Origin: Harmonia axyridis
Lineage: Eukaryota; Arthropoda; Insecta; Coleoptera; Coccinellidae
Assembly: GCF_914767665.1 (NCBI RefSeq)
Contig: NC_059504.1
Coordinates: 27,506,001-27,570,000 of the forward strand
DNA length: 64,000 bases
Direction: 5' to 3'
In this document: positions 1 to 12,800 of the stretch, in pieces
Position numbering within the stretch: position 1 is the first letter of the stretch
Layout: the number at the start of each line of letters is the position of its first letter
Made by a program: the position numbers and the translations under genes
Notes under the pieces: generated by a model
The model's input: only the letters and a program-made list of their open reading frames with translations
The model's database searches: none
Told to the model about the DNA's origin: nothing

Positions 1-639
1 TTAGCTCCACTTTTAATCTGTTTGAATTTTTCAAAAGCTTTAGCTTTATAGGAAGTATCCCTCTTCTGCCTCTTGGGTTTCCTTTCATCTTAAGATTTAT
101 AATTAACTTAAATTTTAACATTAATACCAATAATTACCTGTGTCATCCATTTTTATTAGAATATTTATTCTTTCTATTGATATAACAATAATGAGAGAAA
201 CGGGATGGTTGATATGAGATCCTGGATCCTGTTGAATAATCGTTTGATGTTTTTAATATTTTTGGAGGGAATGTATTTGTTTGAATTTTATCGAATGTCT
301 GCTCTTTGAACTACCCCAATATTCTCAGTTTAAAAAAATGTCATTAATATTTAAATACAAATATAAATATATAATTCGAAATGAAAACTAAATATTTATG
401 ATTTTAAATAAGTTCAATACAGAAAATCCATATGTCCATAATACAAATATCTCATCAGACATAGATGTTTCTTTGTTTAAATGGTAGTCTGTGATTTATT
501 TTCATTGTAAAAATTTCCCGCCATCCTTAACAGACTTCGTCGAGTTGAAACTACTTACGACTGCTACTGCTCAAATTTCTTTTAGACTAACATTTCTATA
601 ACGAATTGAGAAAACTAAATTTATTTCAGAAAAATAGTG
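1..639. other. Upstream flank and promoter region of MCM7
   Basis: AT-rich DNA with no open reading frame of note. The last 130 bases before the MCM7 start codon hold an E2F-type motif (separate entry) and probably the transcription start and 5' UTR. I see no other gene. Confidence 0.6.
514..522 (+). promoter_or_regulatory. E2F-type site upstream of MCM7
   Basis: TTTCCCGCC is an exact match to the E2F consensus TTTSSCGC. It lies 117 bases before the MCM7 start codon. MCM genes of animals are classic E2F targets, so position and identity agree with S-phase control. The match is seen directly; binding is inference. Confidence 0.6.
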
Positions 640-3600
640 ATGGCTAGACGTGATTATGAAAAAGATGCTGGTAAATAATAAATATTTCTAAAAGTATGGC
701 TTGAAACTGAGATACCTCCATAATTTTTTGCAGAAATCATACAAACTTTCCTTAAAGAGTTTCATAAAGAAGATAGCAAGGGAAATAAAATTTTCAAGTA
801 TGCTGAACAGTTAACGAAATTGGCACATCGAGAAAAAACAGCTATTTATGTGGAGCTAGATGATATTAATGATTTTGATGAAGACCTTGGATCTGCCATA
901 AAAAATAACACAAGGAGATATTGCAACCTATTCTCTGATATCATATATAACATTTTACCAGAATTTGTGCATCAACAAGTGGTTGCAAAAGATGCCTTAG
1001 ATGTTTATATTGAGCATCGTTTAATGATGGAACAACGTTTGAGACAGCCCAATGAACATAAAGACCCTAGAAATAAATTTCCCCCAGAACTTATGAGGAG
1101 ATTGTGAGTTTTTTTCATGCCCTTGGTTCTTTAGTTAACTATCAACTCATTTTAGTGAATTATATTTTAAAGATTCAAGCCTAAGTAAAATATTGCCTAT
1201 TAGGGAAGTTAAGGCAGAAAATATTGGTAAATTAGTGACTGTACGTGGAATTGTAACACGTAGTACAGAGGTAAAACCTATGATTTCTGTTGCTACTTAT
1301 ACTTGTGACCAGTGTGGTGCTGAAACATATCAGCCCATAGCTTCTATGAGCTTTATGCCCATAATCTTATGTCCTAGTGAAGACTGTAAAGTGAATAAAT
1401 CAGGAGGAAGACTCTATCTTCAAACTAGAGGATCGAAATTTGTTAAGTTTCAAGAGCTCAAAATTCAAGAACATGTAAGAGCATTCTTGATATTTTTTTT
1501 AGGTTATTATTGGCAGTATAGACTGGATTAATTTTTTTAATATTTTCAGAGTGATCAAGTACCGATAGGTCACATTCCTAGAACTCTGTCTATTTTCTGC
1601 AGAGGTGAAAATACACGACAATCACTACCTGGGGATCATGTTGCTATTAGTGGAATTTTCTTGCCTATAGCAAGGGCAGGTTATAAACAGATAGTTGGTG
1701 GTCTAGTATCGGAAACTTACCTTGAAGCACATGTGAGTGGGTTATTTTTCTAGAAAATGACAATGCTGAAATTTTTCTATTTAGCATGTAGTTTCGCTGA
1801 ATAAAGCAGCTGAAGATGAAGATGCTTCGAATAGGTTAACTCGGGAAGAACTAGAAGCTCTAACTGATTCTGATTTTTACACTAAATTGGCTACATCTTT
1901 GGCACCTGAAATTTATGGTCACCTGGATGTAAAGAAAGCTCTCTTACTTCTATTGGTTGGAGGTGTTGACAAGAATTCCGATGGTATGAAGATCAGAGGA
2001 AACATAAATATTTGTCTTATGGGAGATCCGGGGGTTGCCAAATCACAACTTTTGAATTATATTGATCGATTGGCGCCAAGAAGTGAGTTTTCCTAGTAAG
2101 ATTCCTCAGCATTTAACATTAACTAGCTTCATTTATGACCAACTCTGTAGTTGATATAAAATTTGAATAATAAATTATTGAATAGGTCAGTATACAACTG
2201 GAAGAGGATCATCTGGAGTTGGTCTAACAGCAGCTGTTATGAAAGACCCTTTGACTGGAGAAATGATGTTAGAAGGAGGAGCTCTTGTTCTTGCAGATAA
2301 AGGTGTCTGCTGCATAGATGAGTTTGACAAAATGGCAGATTGTGACCGAACTGCTATTCACGAAGTCATGGAACAACAAACTATAAGCATAGCAAAGGTA
2401 TGAAATTACAAATCTCAAATATGCCCATTTTTAATTATTAAAATTATTATGTATTTTTAACTTTTATTCATTGCTGAGTAAATGGTCATCATCCTAGTTT
2501 TTTGAGTACCTTTTTCTTACAAAAAAAAGTTGAATTGAATAAATGAACTATTCTTTTATATTCCGAATACAGTATAATCTTACTAATCCGACACTTCGAT
2601 AGACTGATACGTCCAATAATCCGACACCCTCCGCCCGCGCCTCTTTACGCCTATACGTCAAATGTCAAATAAACGGAAACACAAGACATTAGATTTGAGA
2701 GATTTTTTTTAACATTTTTTCAACATTTCCAAATTGATAAATGTTGTTTTAAATGGGACCATAGGAAAAATCTAACAGTGTTAAATCCGGAGACCTTGGT
2801 GGCCACCGAATATTTTAAGTATGTGAAGTTCACATGTTATCATAGATAAGTGTTTGATTTGATGTGTGAAACTGAAACTTTTGATGATATTTATAATTTG
2901 ATGAAAAATGTCTACATCATATTACATATTTTTGAAAAGGAAAAAAAAAGCGATTTTACTTGTTACAGAAATTTTTATGAATGTCCCATTCATCTTTTTT
3001 CTAGCTCAAAGGGATTTTAAGATCCCCTCACTAGACAACGAATTTGGGACACCCGATACATACATACATTATATGTATTCTTTTTATGACATGCTTTATT
3101 TTATTTATTATGATTTTGTCTCCCTTTGGTTTTTATTTCTATTTTTTGATTCTATGTTGATGTTTGAATACAGTCAACTATTTGGGTTGCCATAAGTGCT
3201 GTTGTTTCTGTTACTGCTATGTTCTGAATGAGTGCTTGTCCTTTACAGTGTAGTGGAAGGTAAAGCTAGTACAAACTATATATAGTATATAGTAAAACTA
3301 GTACATACTATACATAGTATATAGTAAAACTAGTACATACTATATATAGTATGTAATAGCTTTTATCCTGTGACTTGACAGACTGTTGAAAAGGATGAAA
3401 TATTGATTTGTTTTGATGGCCTCATAAAAAAAATTATGATTTTTTTTATATGAAATCTCAGTATGACAAAAAGTGACGTAATATTTAAAGAAAAATAAGA
3501 ATAGCATTAACGTTAAGTCGGGAGCTTTTGAGAGTGTTCATTCATGCACCAATTGCGCCCTTGGAGATCACATAACTGAAATAAGTGATTAAAACTCCTG

Positions 3601-5589
3601 ACTTCACATCAAGGCTTTCCAAATTTTTTTTTCAGTTCGTTTGCTACCAAGATTCTTGAATCTGATTACTAGTTTAAATTATTATATAAATAAAATCTTT
3701 AATACTCGCATTCTTTCACTTACAGTTTTAGTTCACTTCATATTAAAAAAATCAGTTTATTTTTTCCAGGCTGGTATTATGACAACACTCAATGCGAGAG
3801 TATCCATCTTGGCTGCCGCTAATCCGGCCTATGGACGTTATAACCCAAAAAGAACTGTGGAACAGAATATTCAGCTACCTGCTGCCCTTCTTTCGCGTTT
3901 TGATCTTTTGTGGCTCATTCAAGACAAGGCTAATCGTGAAAATGATTTAAAGTTAGCTGAACATATAACATATGTTCATCAACACAACAAACAGCCAGAA
4001 ATGGAAGTGGATGCTTTGGATATGACTCTTATGAGAAAGTACATAGCTTTGTGCAAATTGAAACAGCCAGCTATTCCAGAATCTCTTACAGATTATTTAG
4101 TTGGTAAGTTTTGTGCATATTTTTCTGCCTCAAACCCATCTTTGCAAAATGTTGAATATGTTATGTACTTTTGCAGCTGCCTATGTTGATCTTAGAAAAG
4201 AAGCCAGAAATTCTAGAGATATGACATTCACATCTGCCAGAAATCTTCTTGGAATTCTTCGTTTATCCACTGCTCTTGCTAGATTACGTCTTTCAGATAT
4301 TGTAGAAAAAGATGATGTGAAGGAAGCCATTCGTCTAATGGAAATGAGTAAAGACTCCCTCAATCAAACCTTTGAGCACAAAGGATTTAGGTGAGTTACA
4401 AGAATACAAATTTATGCTTTGAAACACACCTGTCATTAATCCTCCATTACACACTTGGATATCCCTATACAGTTCCATAGTGTCCAAGGGTGCAATTGAC
4501 ACATTAATGAACAAGTGCTCGAAAGAATATGAAAATAGCTCATAAAGAGGGAGGAATTGTCCCCAAGTGAGATGAATATTTGCATCAGTGGCTGAGGTCA
4601 CAGTATAGTTTTGATTGGTTCAACATATTGAACATGTATTCTATCATTGGTTGAAATTCAAACTTCTTTATCCTCTCTTTCATGATCATGTGACACAAAA
4701 CCCAACCTTTTTTTTAATGTTGGTGGACCTAATGCTCTACACAGCATGATCGCTCAATGATGCATTTATGTGTTATTAGATCATATGGACATGTCATGTA
4801 TTTTATGACAAAAAAATTGATTTTGTCTTAAAAAATATGGGTTGCCATTTAAGATTTCAAAGTATTCCATCCCTTGCCAACAAGAGGTGAGGGAAGTGTG
4901 GACGGAATTCAGTTCTACTAGATGAAACAAATTTCCAGGTTGAATGAATAACCCAGTATCGAAGTAAAATCTCAACTGCGTTTGATCTGTTGTTAATTAA
5001 ATATGAGTTTTTTTCGATATTCTGTTTGAAGTTTCTTTGGTTCTTACAAAGATTGAAATTTTTATTTCATATCATCTCTTAACTCTATCGGTTTTGTGGG
5101 AAATTTTTTTTCAATCTGGTTGAAATTTTTTTTTTACACCTAAATTACCAGATACTTCATCTCCCTTCCCCTGGTTCTAACATTCAAATAGCAGTTTAAT
5201 TTAAGTTTTGATTATCCATTGCATAAAAAGTGTTCTAATGTGGTCAACCAGCACTTCTCTAAACATTATGAATTCCATATCCCAACAATGCTTTTTGAAT
5301 CTGTATATTGAGGAAGTGCAATTATTAAGCAATACGAATTATTATTTAGAAATAATCCACATTTAATCATGAAAACTTATTTTTTAGGCCACCAAGCGTG
5401 AATGAGAAAATATTCTCAATAATAAGAGAATTAGCAGGTGAAAGTAATACTGTTAAAATTAGCGATATCATGGAGAAATGTGTTAGTAGGGGCTACTCTG
5501 ATCAACAAATAGAAACTTGTATTGATGAGTATGAAGAACTGAATGTTTGGCAGGTGAACCAGTCAAAAACTAAAATCACATTCATTTAA
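640..5589 (+). CDS. Mcm7: DNA replication licensing factor MCM7
   Basis: Subunit of the MCM2-7 replicative helicase, which unwinds DNA at origins and forks in the nucleus. Nine exons: 640-670, 734-1103, 1156-1474, 1550-1732, 1785-2082, 2186-2397, 3770-4103, 4177-4390, 5388-5589. Joined they give 720 residues, about the usual MCM7 length. Visible motifs are a zinc finger with Cys184, Cys187, Cys206 and Cys211, Walker A GDPGVAKS (381-388), Walker B CIDEFDKM (443-450) and the arginine finger in SRFD (about 514). A C-terminal winged-helix region ends in the last exon. All junctions are GT-AG and keep frame. Intron 6 (2398-3769) carries repeat debris. AATAAA lies at 5664-5669. The next gene is convergent. 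Identity is secure; individual splice sites could be off by a few bases. Confidence 0.97.
2570..2720. mobile_element. Pogo-like element end (fragment)
   Basis: In MCM7 intron 6, TA is followed by CAGTATAATCTTACTAATCC, the type of terminus seen on pogo/Tigger-like elements elsewhere in this window (39828, 48442, 62684). A GC-richer stretch follows. I found no matching right end, so this may be a solo or truncated copy. Confidence 0.4.
2990..3057 (+). repeat. Dispersed repeat, copy 1 (inverted partner at 59962-60028)
   Basis: About 68 bases around CTAGCTCAAAGGGATTTTAA are repeated in reverse orientation at 59962-60028 with a few differences. Flanks differ, so this is an interspersed repeat fragment in MCM7 intron 6. 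Family unknown. Confidence 0.6.
3265..3354. repeat. 32-bp tandem repeat
   Basis: About 2.7 copies of a 32-base unit containing AGTAAAACTAGTACATACTA, inside MCM7 intron 6. Each unit is rich in TATA palindromes. Confidence 0.7.
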
Positions 5590-6006
5590 TTTTTATTGTT
5601 TTTTTTATTTCTACATCACTAGAGTAGTATTTAGGCAGGAGCTAATTATTGTATTCACATTTTGAATAAATATTTGCATAAATTATGAAAGTTTATTTCA
5701 AAGACTCCCATATAACTCTTCTCTATCCATTATAAACAAAATATTAATAATCATAATGAATTGCCATATTTGAATTTTTAGAATGGAATTTTATATGCAT
5801 GTTCATTGATATATTATGAAAACTTGAAAAAGATATTTAGAATTATTTATAACTTCTATTAACCTAAACATCTTATATAAAAATACATTACCTACTGTTC
5901 ATGAATTTGAATAAGAAATATTGCATGGTAGGTTTTCTATTTATCAGATGCCATTATTTTACTAAACATTCAAATAACAATAATAACTGCATTTCTGAAG
6001 GATTAC
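5590..6006. other. Convergent intergenic region MCM7 / bublin-like gene
   Basis: Contains the MCM7 polyadenylation signal AATAAA (5664-5669) and both 3' UTRs. AT-rich; no other feature seen. Confidence 0.6.
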
Positions 6007-6368
6007 TTAAAAGTCTTCAGATTCTGTACCACCCAAGGATAGATTAGCATCTCTTATCTGCTGCCTTATTACTCTATTTGCTTGAAGTAACTCCAGCAAT
6101 TGCGCGTGAATATTATCATTCTTAGATTCTATATCATCCAAAGCTGAACTCAAAGCATCTAGTTGATTGTTCAAAGTTTCGAATTCTGCAAAAAGTTCAA
6201 TTGTCCTAATTTATTAAAAAAAAAGATGTTAATACCTTCATTTGAAATGTCTACATCATTCAAGTCCAAATCAGATATCCCTAGACTCTCAACAGTGTTT
6301 TCGTCATTTGAATCTTTTTGTTTGTTATTATCATTATTTTTGTTGGGAATACGAGTCTCCTCACCCAT
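6007..6368 (-). CDS. Bublin coiled-coil protein (C9orf16/UPF0184-like)
   Basis: Small acidic coiled-coil protein of the UPF0184/bublin (BBLN, human C9orf16) family, reported to act on intermediate filament organisation in nematodes and human cells. Two exons on the minus strand, 6368-6236 and 6185-6007, give 103 residues; a GT-AG intron of 49 bases lies between. The N-terminal 44 residues are Asn/Asp/Glu-rich and low complexity. The C-terminal half (LDALSSALDDIESKNDNIHA, then LQELL-like heptads) is the conserved family core. I chose the ATG at 6368 because the upstream in-frame ATG at 6407 adds only a short basic leader. Divergent from KAP3, with about 500 bases between start codons. Identity rests on the coiled-coil core only. 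Confidence 0.75.
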
Positions 6369-6869
6369 TTTCACAACTTGCAATTTGTTCAGGTGATATA
6401 ATTTCAAACAGGAAAAATTGGTGATAATTGTATGTATTCATGTGATATGTCAAAATCATGTGTTGAGACTTAGGACTATTAGGCAGCCATAGAGGAGATG
6501 AATATTCGATTCATTCTAAAAATAATTTGTTTTCAACAAGTAATAAACTATTATATGTGTTTTGTTACTTAAATTGTAAAATCAATAGGGCAGTGATAAA
6601 TATCACATATTTCTTAGATTTTAACAACAGTTATTATTTGAATTTAGTAGGTCAAATTATACTTTTGTCACTGTCAGATCTGAACTTTATTTGTTTGTTA
6701 ACTGTCATTGGTCATGTCCAAAAAATATTTATTATATGTAGGACAATTTCAAAACATGAATTTATTCTCAAAACTTTCAGTCACTCATAAATAAATATTA
6801 AACCTCGTAACTAATCTATTGTAATTACTTTATTATTCGCTACTACACATTTCTAAATTATCTTACAGT
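6369..6869. promoter_or_regulatory. Shared divergent promoter region, bublin-like gene and KAP3
   Basis: 501 bases between two divergent start codons, AT-rich. TTACAG just before the KAP3 ATG could be a 3' splice site of a 5' UTR intron. No clear TATA or GC box was recognised. Confidence 0.45.
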
Positions 6870-9800
6870 ATGGATCCAGATGATGCAAAATTTATGAAAA
6901 CGTAGGTATAATAATCCTTTTATTATTTTCTACTTGGCGAATTACTGTTTTCAGAGATCGTCGTCCAGGTACCATAGACGTTCACCCGAATCTAAATGCT
7001 ATAGTTTTGAATTATGAAATAGAAGTCAATATTGTTGGGGCAAGAGACATTGTTTTACATTCCGAAAAGAAGGTATTTGGAGATGAGAAGAAGGATTTTT
7101 TCTTTTTTATACCTTATATGGTACTTTGATCTTGCAGAATTTGAAGAAAGTAATTGAACTTCCTATGTTGAATAGTAGAACAGATTGCCTTGCTTTAGCT
7201 AGAGAAATTGTTAACCAATGTGACTTAATACATCATTCAAGAGTCCCTGAAGTGGAACAAACTATATTTTATTTGAAGAAGAGGAAGCTAAGCCATGGAA
7301 TCTCGAAGGGTAAATCTGAAACTAATTTATAAAATGTCAACAATAAATTGTTAATTTTCTTTTAGATGATAAAAATAGTAAGAATGCTCCATTTGTGGAA
7401 GAAACAGTGCAATATAGCAGCCTTATGGAGTATATTGATTTATTATATGAAGGAATGACTGAAAAAATTAAAGGAGCTCATCAAATCCAATTACTTGCTA
7501 GAGACTCAAATAATTTAGAAGCTCTTTCGAAGAATGGTAAAATATTTTAATTTATATAGATAGATTTATTAGAATGGCATGCCTCATTGTCAGGTTACAA
7601 AAAATATATACACCTGATTAGTATATGTACACAAATGTCCAATAGTGTTAGAAATATTGAATTCCATCAAGTTGTATGGTGGATCTTTTGCAGGACTTTT
7701 TTCATTTCTTTTTCAGCTCTCTCAATGCTAGAGGAAGTCTATTGTAGGTTCTTAGTCCAGTAAATTTTCTGGTAGTAATTTCTACCCAAGTTCTCTTTAT
7801 GTTAAGTTCTTCTTTGGATCTTATATTAAATGAATGAACTTAGTGTTTGAAGTTCATTCATATACAATGAAATCTCCCAAGACCGGACTCCGTTGGTTCC
7901 AGTTTTTTTGTCTGGACATGGGAGGTGTACACTTGTGGGAAGGTGCAAAATAAATACAAAAAGAAATGAAAACGAAAAAAACAAATTATTTATTGAAATA
8001 TATTTATAAACTTATTGAAGAAAAATGAATTCAGATATATTGAGCTATTACAGAAAATGAAATTATTCATATTATAAAATGCACAATTTAGAAAAAATCA
8101 GTTATTTTGGATTGTGCAATTTTTTTTTTTATTAGTAGGCGAGTTTGGAAGTGGGTCTCAATATTTTTAAGGTGTTGAAAGGCCACAAAATCTTCTTAGG
8201 CAAATATTTTCAACTCTTCTATAAAATTCAGAGCTTTGCTGTTAGATTTTATTTTGGTGTTTTCAGTATTAATGCTTCCTTCTATGTCGCTCTCCTGTTC
8301 TTCATATTTCTCACCATTTCTAATATGATTGAAATCAGAATGCTCTTCTGTAGATATTCCTTCATCCAAATCAACGCTTTCACTGTGTTGCACACTGCTT
8401 CACAATTTTTCGAAAAAGTGGCTAGTACTGATAGGGGCATGTAGTCTTCTTCATCATATGCCTCCTCAAAGATATTCGAAGAAGGTCTATCCTTACTGAA
8501 TCCTGCTTTAGCGGAGCAATTTTGTATAGTCCTTTGGAAACTGTTCCAATCTGTTTTGATTAAATAAAGTGCTTCTAGATATCACCATATCACTAACATT
8601 TGTTTACATATTTCGAATCTGGGAACTATATGGTACAAGCTAAGTGTTATTTGTAATCACAGAAAATCAACTCTGTGTCCTTCACGGCATTCTTGACCAC
8701 GAATTTAAATGAACGGACGTTATTTGTAAAAAAATAACAATATTGTTAAATTTCAATATTTTATTTTATTTTATTTATTTACTTCTTTATTCTTGACCTC
8801 TAATACAGTACAAGTACTGGTGACAAGGCCTATTTAACAATATACAAAAATTGAATATATTGAATGTAAAAAAAATAGTTTGAATATGATAGCATAAGAT
8901 TCTATAGTAAACATCTAACATTGAACTGAAAATGTTCAGTATCACCTGATGGGAAAGAAAAGATTTATAAAGAAAATTAAAAAATTCTGCTCTAAATACC
9001 TGTCAAATTGATCTTCGAAATGTGATAAAAATTTCAAAATCATCTTCACAATTTTCACATTTTCTGATTTTTTGCTCTTGTAGAGTCTTGACTCTGTTTT
9101 CTGTCAAATAACCTTCTTTTCAAGGAACTCCTTGAGATTTGTAAAACATGGATATGTCTTTTAAGATCACAAGACTTTTTATAAAACTATTTAGCTTTCC
9201 GAGTTAGTTCTACTTTTCTTGAAACATCAACTTCTTTCTGTAAATGATGTTTCTCTCTACTGGGGCCATCCAATGAGTCTTTCACAATTGCAATAAAAAA
9301 TATTTCAAGAACTTCGACTACTGTTTGAGATTGAATCCATGCATAATTAAGTGTATAATATAACTTAATTGAATAGATTATTTGCATAGTACAAGTCATC
9401 AGAGCAACAATATTAAATCAAGCTGAACTTATCATTATTAAATATAATCATATTTAGAGGAGATAGATCTGCCGCATCAAATCTCTCATTTTCCTAATTT
9501 CCTTCAATAAGAATAACAAGATTGAATTAGTTTCAGCGCCATCTATAGACATTATATTGGACAATATCTCTAATAATTCTCCCAATCCTAGAAATGGCGC
9601 AGCAATAATATTTCGGCTACAGAGACTATATTACCACAGTGGCGACAACTGGCCATAAATCTGTCAAAAGTCCGCCATGTTTCGTCAAGACGTTTTTGGC
9701 GGTATTTTTGAATTGTATATCGGTAACTTACGGCAATATTTCATAGTATGGGTCTCAATTTCTTTAGAAAGTAACATTATGTTTCATGAATTCGCTCCAA

Positions 9801-12800
9801 GGTACGACATTGCAAATGAACTGAATCGTGCTATCTATTTTTCCAAAGATACAGATCGAAAATATTGGTTATCTTTAACTTCTAACTCAAATTATAATTT
9901 AGAAAAAACTCAAGAACTAGGTACATACAAATGTAAAAATTATTAATTTCCAATAATAAATTCACCTTGAATGATCAGCCATGGCCTTAATGGTCATACA
10001 ATTTCGAAGTTATTACTTTATTGAGTAATGCCTTTATATTTTGACAATGATACTCTGTATCATTTAAGAATTGTATAACTTTATTGAGTTATCTCTACTA
10101 TTTTTATATTCTGACAATGATGAGAAATGATTTATACCATTTCGAAGTTGTATTTTTTATCGAATCCTGCGACGTGTGCAATACAATGAATTTTTGTAAA
10201 GGAGCATCAATAAATTATCTATCTATTTTTCTATCATAACTCTCTATAGTCTTTTTCGACCTTTTTCTTAATCTGTAGGCAACAAAACGTCTTATTATTT
10301 TGAATTCGATCTTCGATCCAATGTATCACGTCTGAAATGAACTGAATCGTGCTATTTTTCCGGAGATACAGATCAAAAATATTAGATATCTTCAAGTTCT
10401 AACTGAAATTATTATCAAGAAAAAACTCAACAACTACATGCACAAGTAAAGATTATTATTTTCCAATAATAAATTCACCTGGAATGACCAGCCATGGGCT
10501 TACTGGCCATAACTCGTGTTTTTCGACTTCATTCTTAATCTGTAGACAACAAAACGTCTTATTATAATCGATAATCGAAGCTGGTAATTTCCACAAACTT
10601 GACAACTCAACTGCTGAACACGTTTTGACAAATAAACAAACAAACTAAATCTGAAATCTGCGCAACTCCGACGAAACCTGGCGGCCAACCAATAGAAAAT
10701 GATACACGAGTTGTCGCCACTGTGGTAATAAAGTCACTGTAGTTTCGGCTACAGTGACGACACGGCTTGTCAGCGTTTTGATTGGTTGGAGCCCTGTCCG
10801 CCATTAAAGGTCGAACTTTCAACAGAGATCTCTGATTTTCACTATTTACATTCGAGTGCCGGGCTGTTTCACATGCATTAAAGCATTCTTGTTTGTCTTG
10901 TTAGTGATTGTGACAGGTTTAGGGGCTTCAAACCCCCCAAAATGTGAAAATGTTATCGAAAGAAACGAGCGGTCGACCAACCTTCGCGCAGGCGCAGTCG
11001 ATAATCTGAAACTTGAAGCACCGAATCTATTGTTTCCCTTCGACATTTAATGGCGGATTGCCCTAGTTGTCGTCACTGTAGTACATACAGTCACTGTAGT
11101 TTCGGCTACAGAGACTATATATACTACAGTGACGACAACTTCGGCCATTCGCCATTAAAGGTCGGCGGGAAATAATAGATTCAAACGCTAACAGATTATC
11201 GACTACGTATGCGCGAAGGTTGGTCAACCGCTCGTTTCTTTTGATAACATCTTCACATTTTGGGGGGGTTTGAACCCCCCCTGTCTTTCTCATTCACCCA
11301 TGCCCTGATTCTGCCTTTTCGTTCCTATTTCTGTATCTCTTTTATTTCCTTTGGAATCTTGTTATGCATGGGGCGAGATAGGTGTAACATCTCTGACCAA
11401 TTCGTTTCCTTGCTTTTGGAATCCAGCAGTGAGTATTTCTTCTTCTAGTTTCATAATTATACATATTCAGTTGGAGTTTAATCTTTTTGGAACAGGTTGC
11501 AGTTAGTATCAAATAATTTATGAGGGCTCATTGTTTTCGAAATGGCATACAGATCCTCTGACAGAAACAACTGTGGCTTCCTGTGGATAACTCGTCTTTT
11601 TTATGTTAATTGTTAACTTATTTTTTTTGAACCATTACATTATATTGTAAAGATCTTACTCAGCTGTCTTCGTACAATAGTGCAGTATCATCTGCAAAAC
11701 TGATGATTTTGCCCTTCACATTCATAAAGAGTAAGCTGTTCATAGAAATATTTAAAAAAGAACTTACCAATCATCTTATGAATTGTGAACCATATACCTT
11801 AAATGAATATTTTGAAAAATGTAGAGAACATTTATAAATCTAAGATGAAATATATCGGACTTGTCATCTCTTCTTTGTTTAAAATGATTGTAGAGGATCA
11901 ATAAATACTATTATTATTAATAATGAACAGAACTGGTCTTAACATGGTTCCTTGTGGTATACCATACTCGACGGATCTTTTTTCACTATTATGACTATCT
12001 ATTTTTACAGACTGTACTCTATCAGTCAAGTACTCCTTGATTAATTCATATTCATTTCCTCGGAAACCATAATGATGGATCTTATGGAGGAGAATTTCAT
12101 AGGAAACCGTATCGAACGCTTTTTTGAGATCTATTAAGACACCTAGACCAACCTTTTCTCCATCTAACCAACCATATATTCTCTTAACTAATTCTGTTAT
12201 CGCATCCTCTGTCGATTTTCAATCTCTGAATCCGTACTGTCTTTGTGATAAGATTCTGTTTTTTTTTTCTAAGAACTTTACAATACGGTTTTTCATTATT
12301 TTTTTTCGATGATCTTTGCAACATTAGATATGAGGCATATCGGTCTGTAATTTGACACTATGTTTTTATTTCCGGATTTAAATACTGGCTTGATGATACC
12401 TATCTTAAAAATTTTTGGAAATTTGGAAGTTTCAAAGCATAGGTTGGTCAATAACATCAGTGGTGTTGATATCCCTTTTTTTACATGTATCAACAATTCA
12501 GTCCTAACTCCATCATCTCCAGGGGTTCCACCCCTTTTTAGTGTCAGAATTGTATCCTCTATTTCGCTCGTACATGTTGGAAAAAAAAAGTGTTGCATCA
12601 CAGAACCTTCCATATATTTCTTTTTTAGGTGTGTTCGGTATATTTTCTGCCAATTTTTTTCCTACCTCACTATAATATTTGCTGAATTCCTCAACAATCA
12701 GGTAGTTCTTTTTAGCATCCCTTATCAGCCTCTGTAAAGTGTTTCGATATTTTCTATATTGATCTTGCATCAATTTCTTGTATAGGATGTTCTTTTTATT

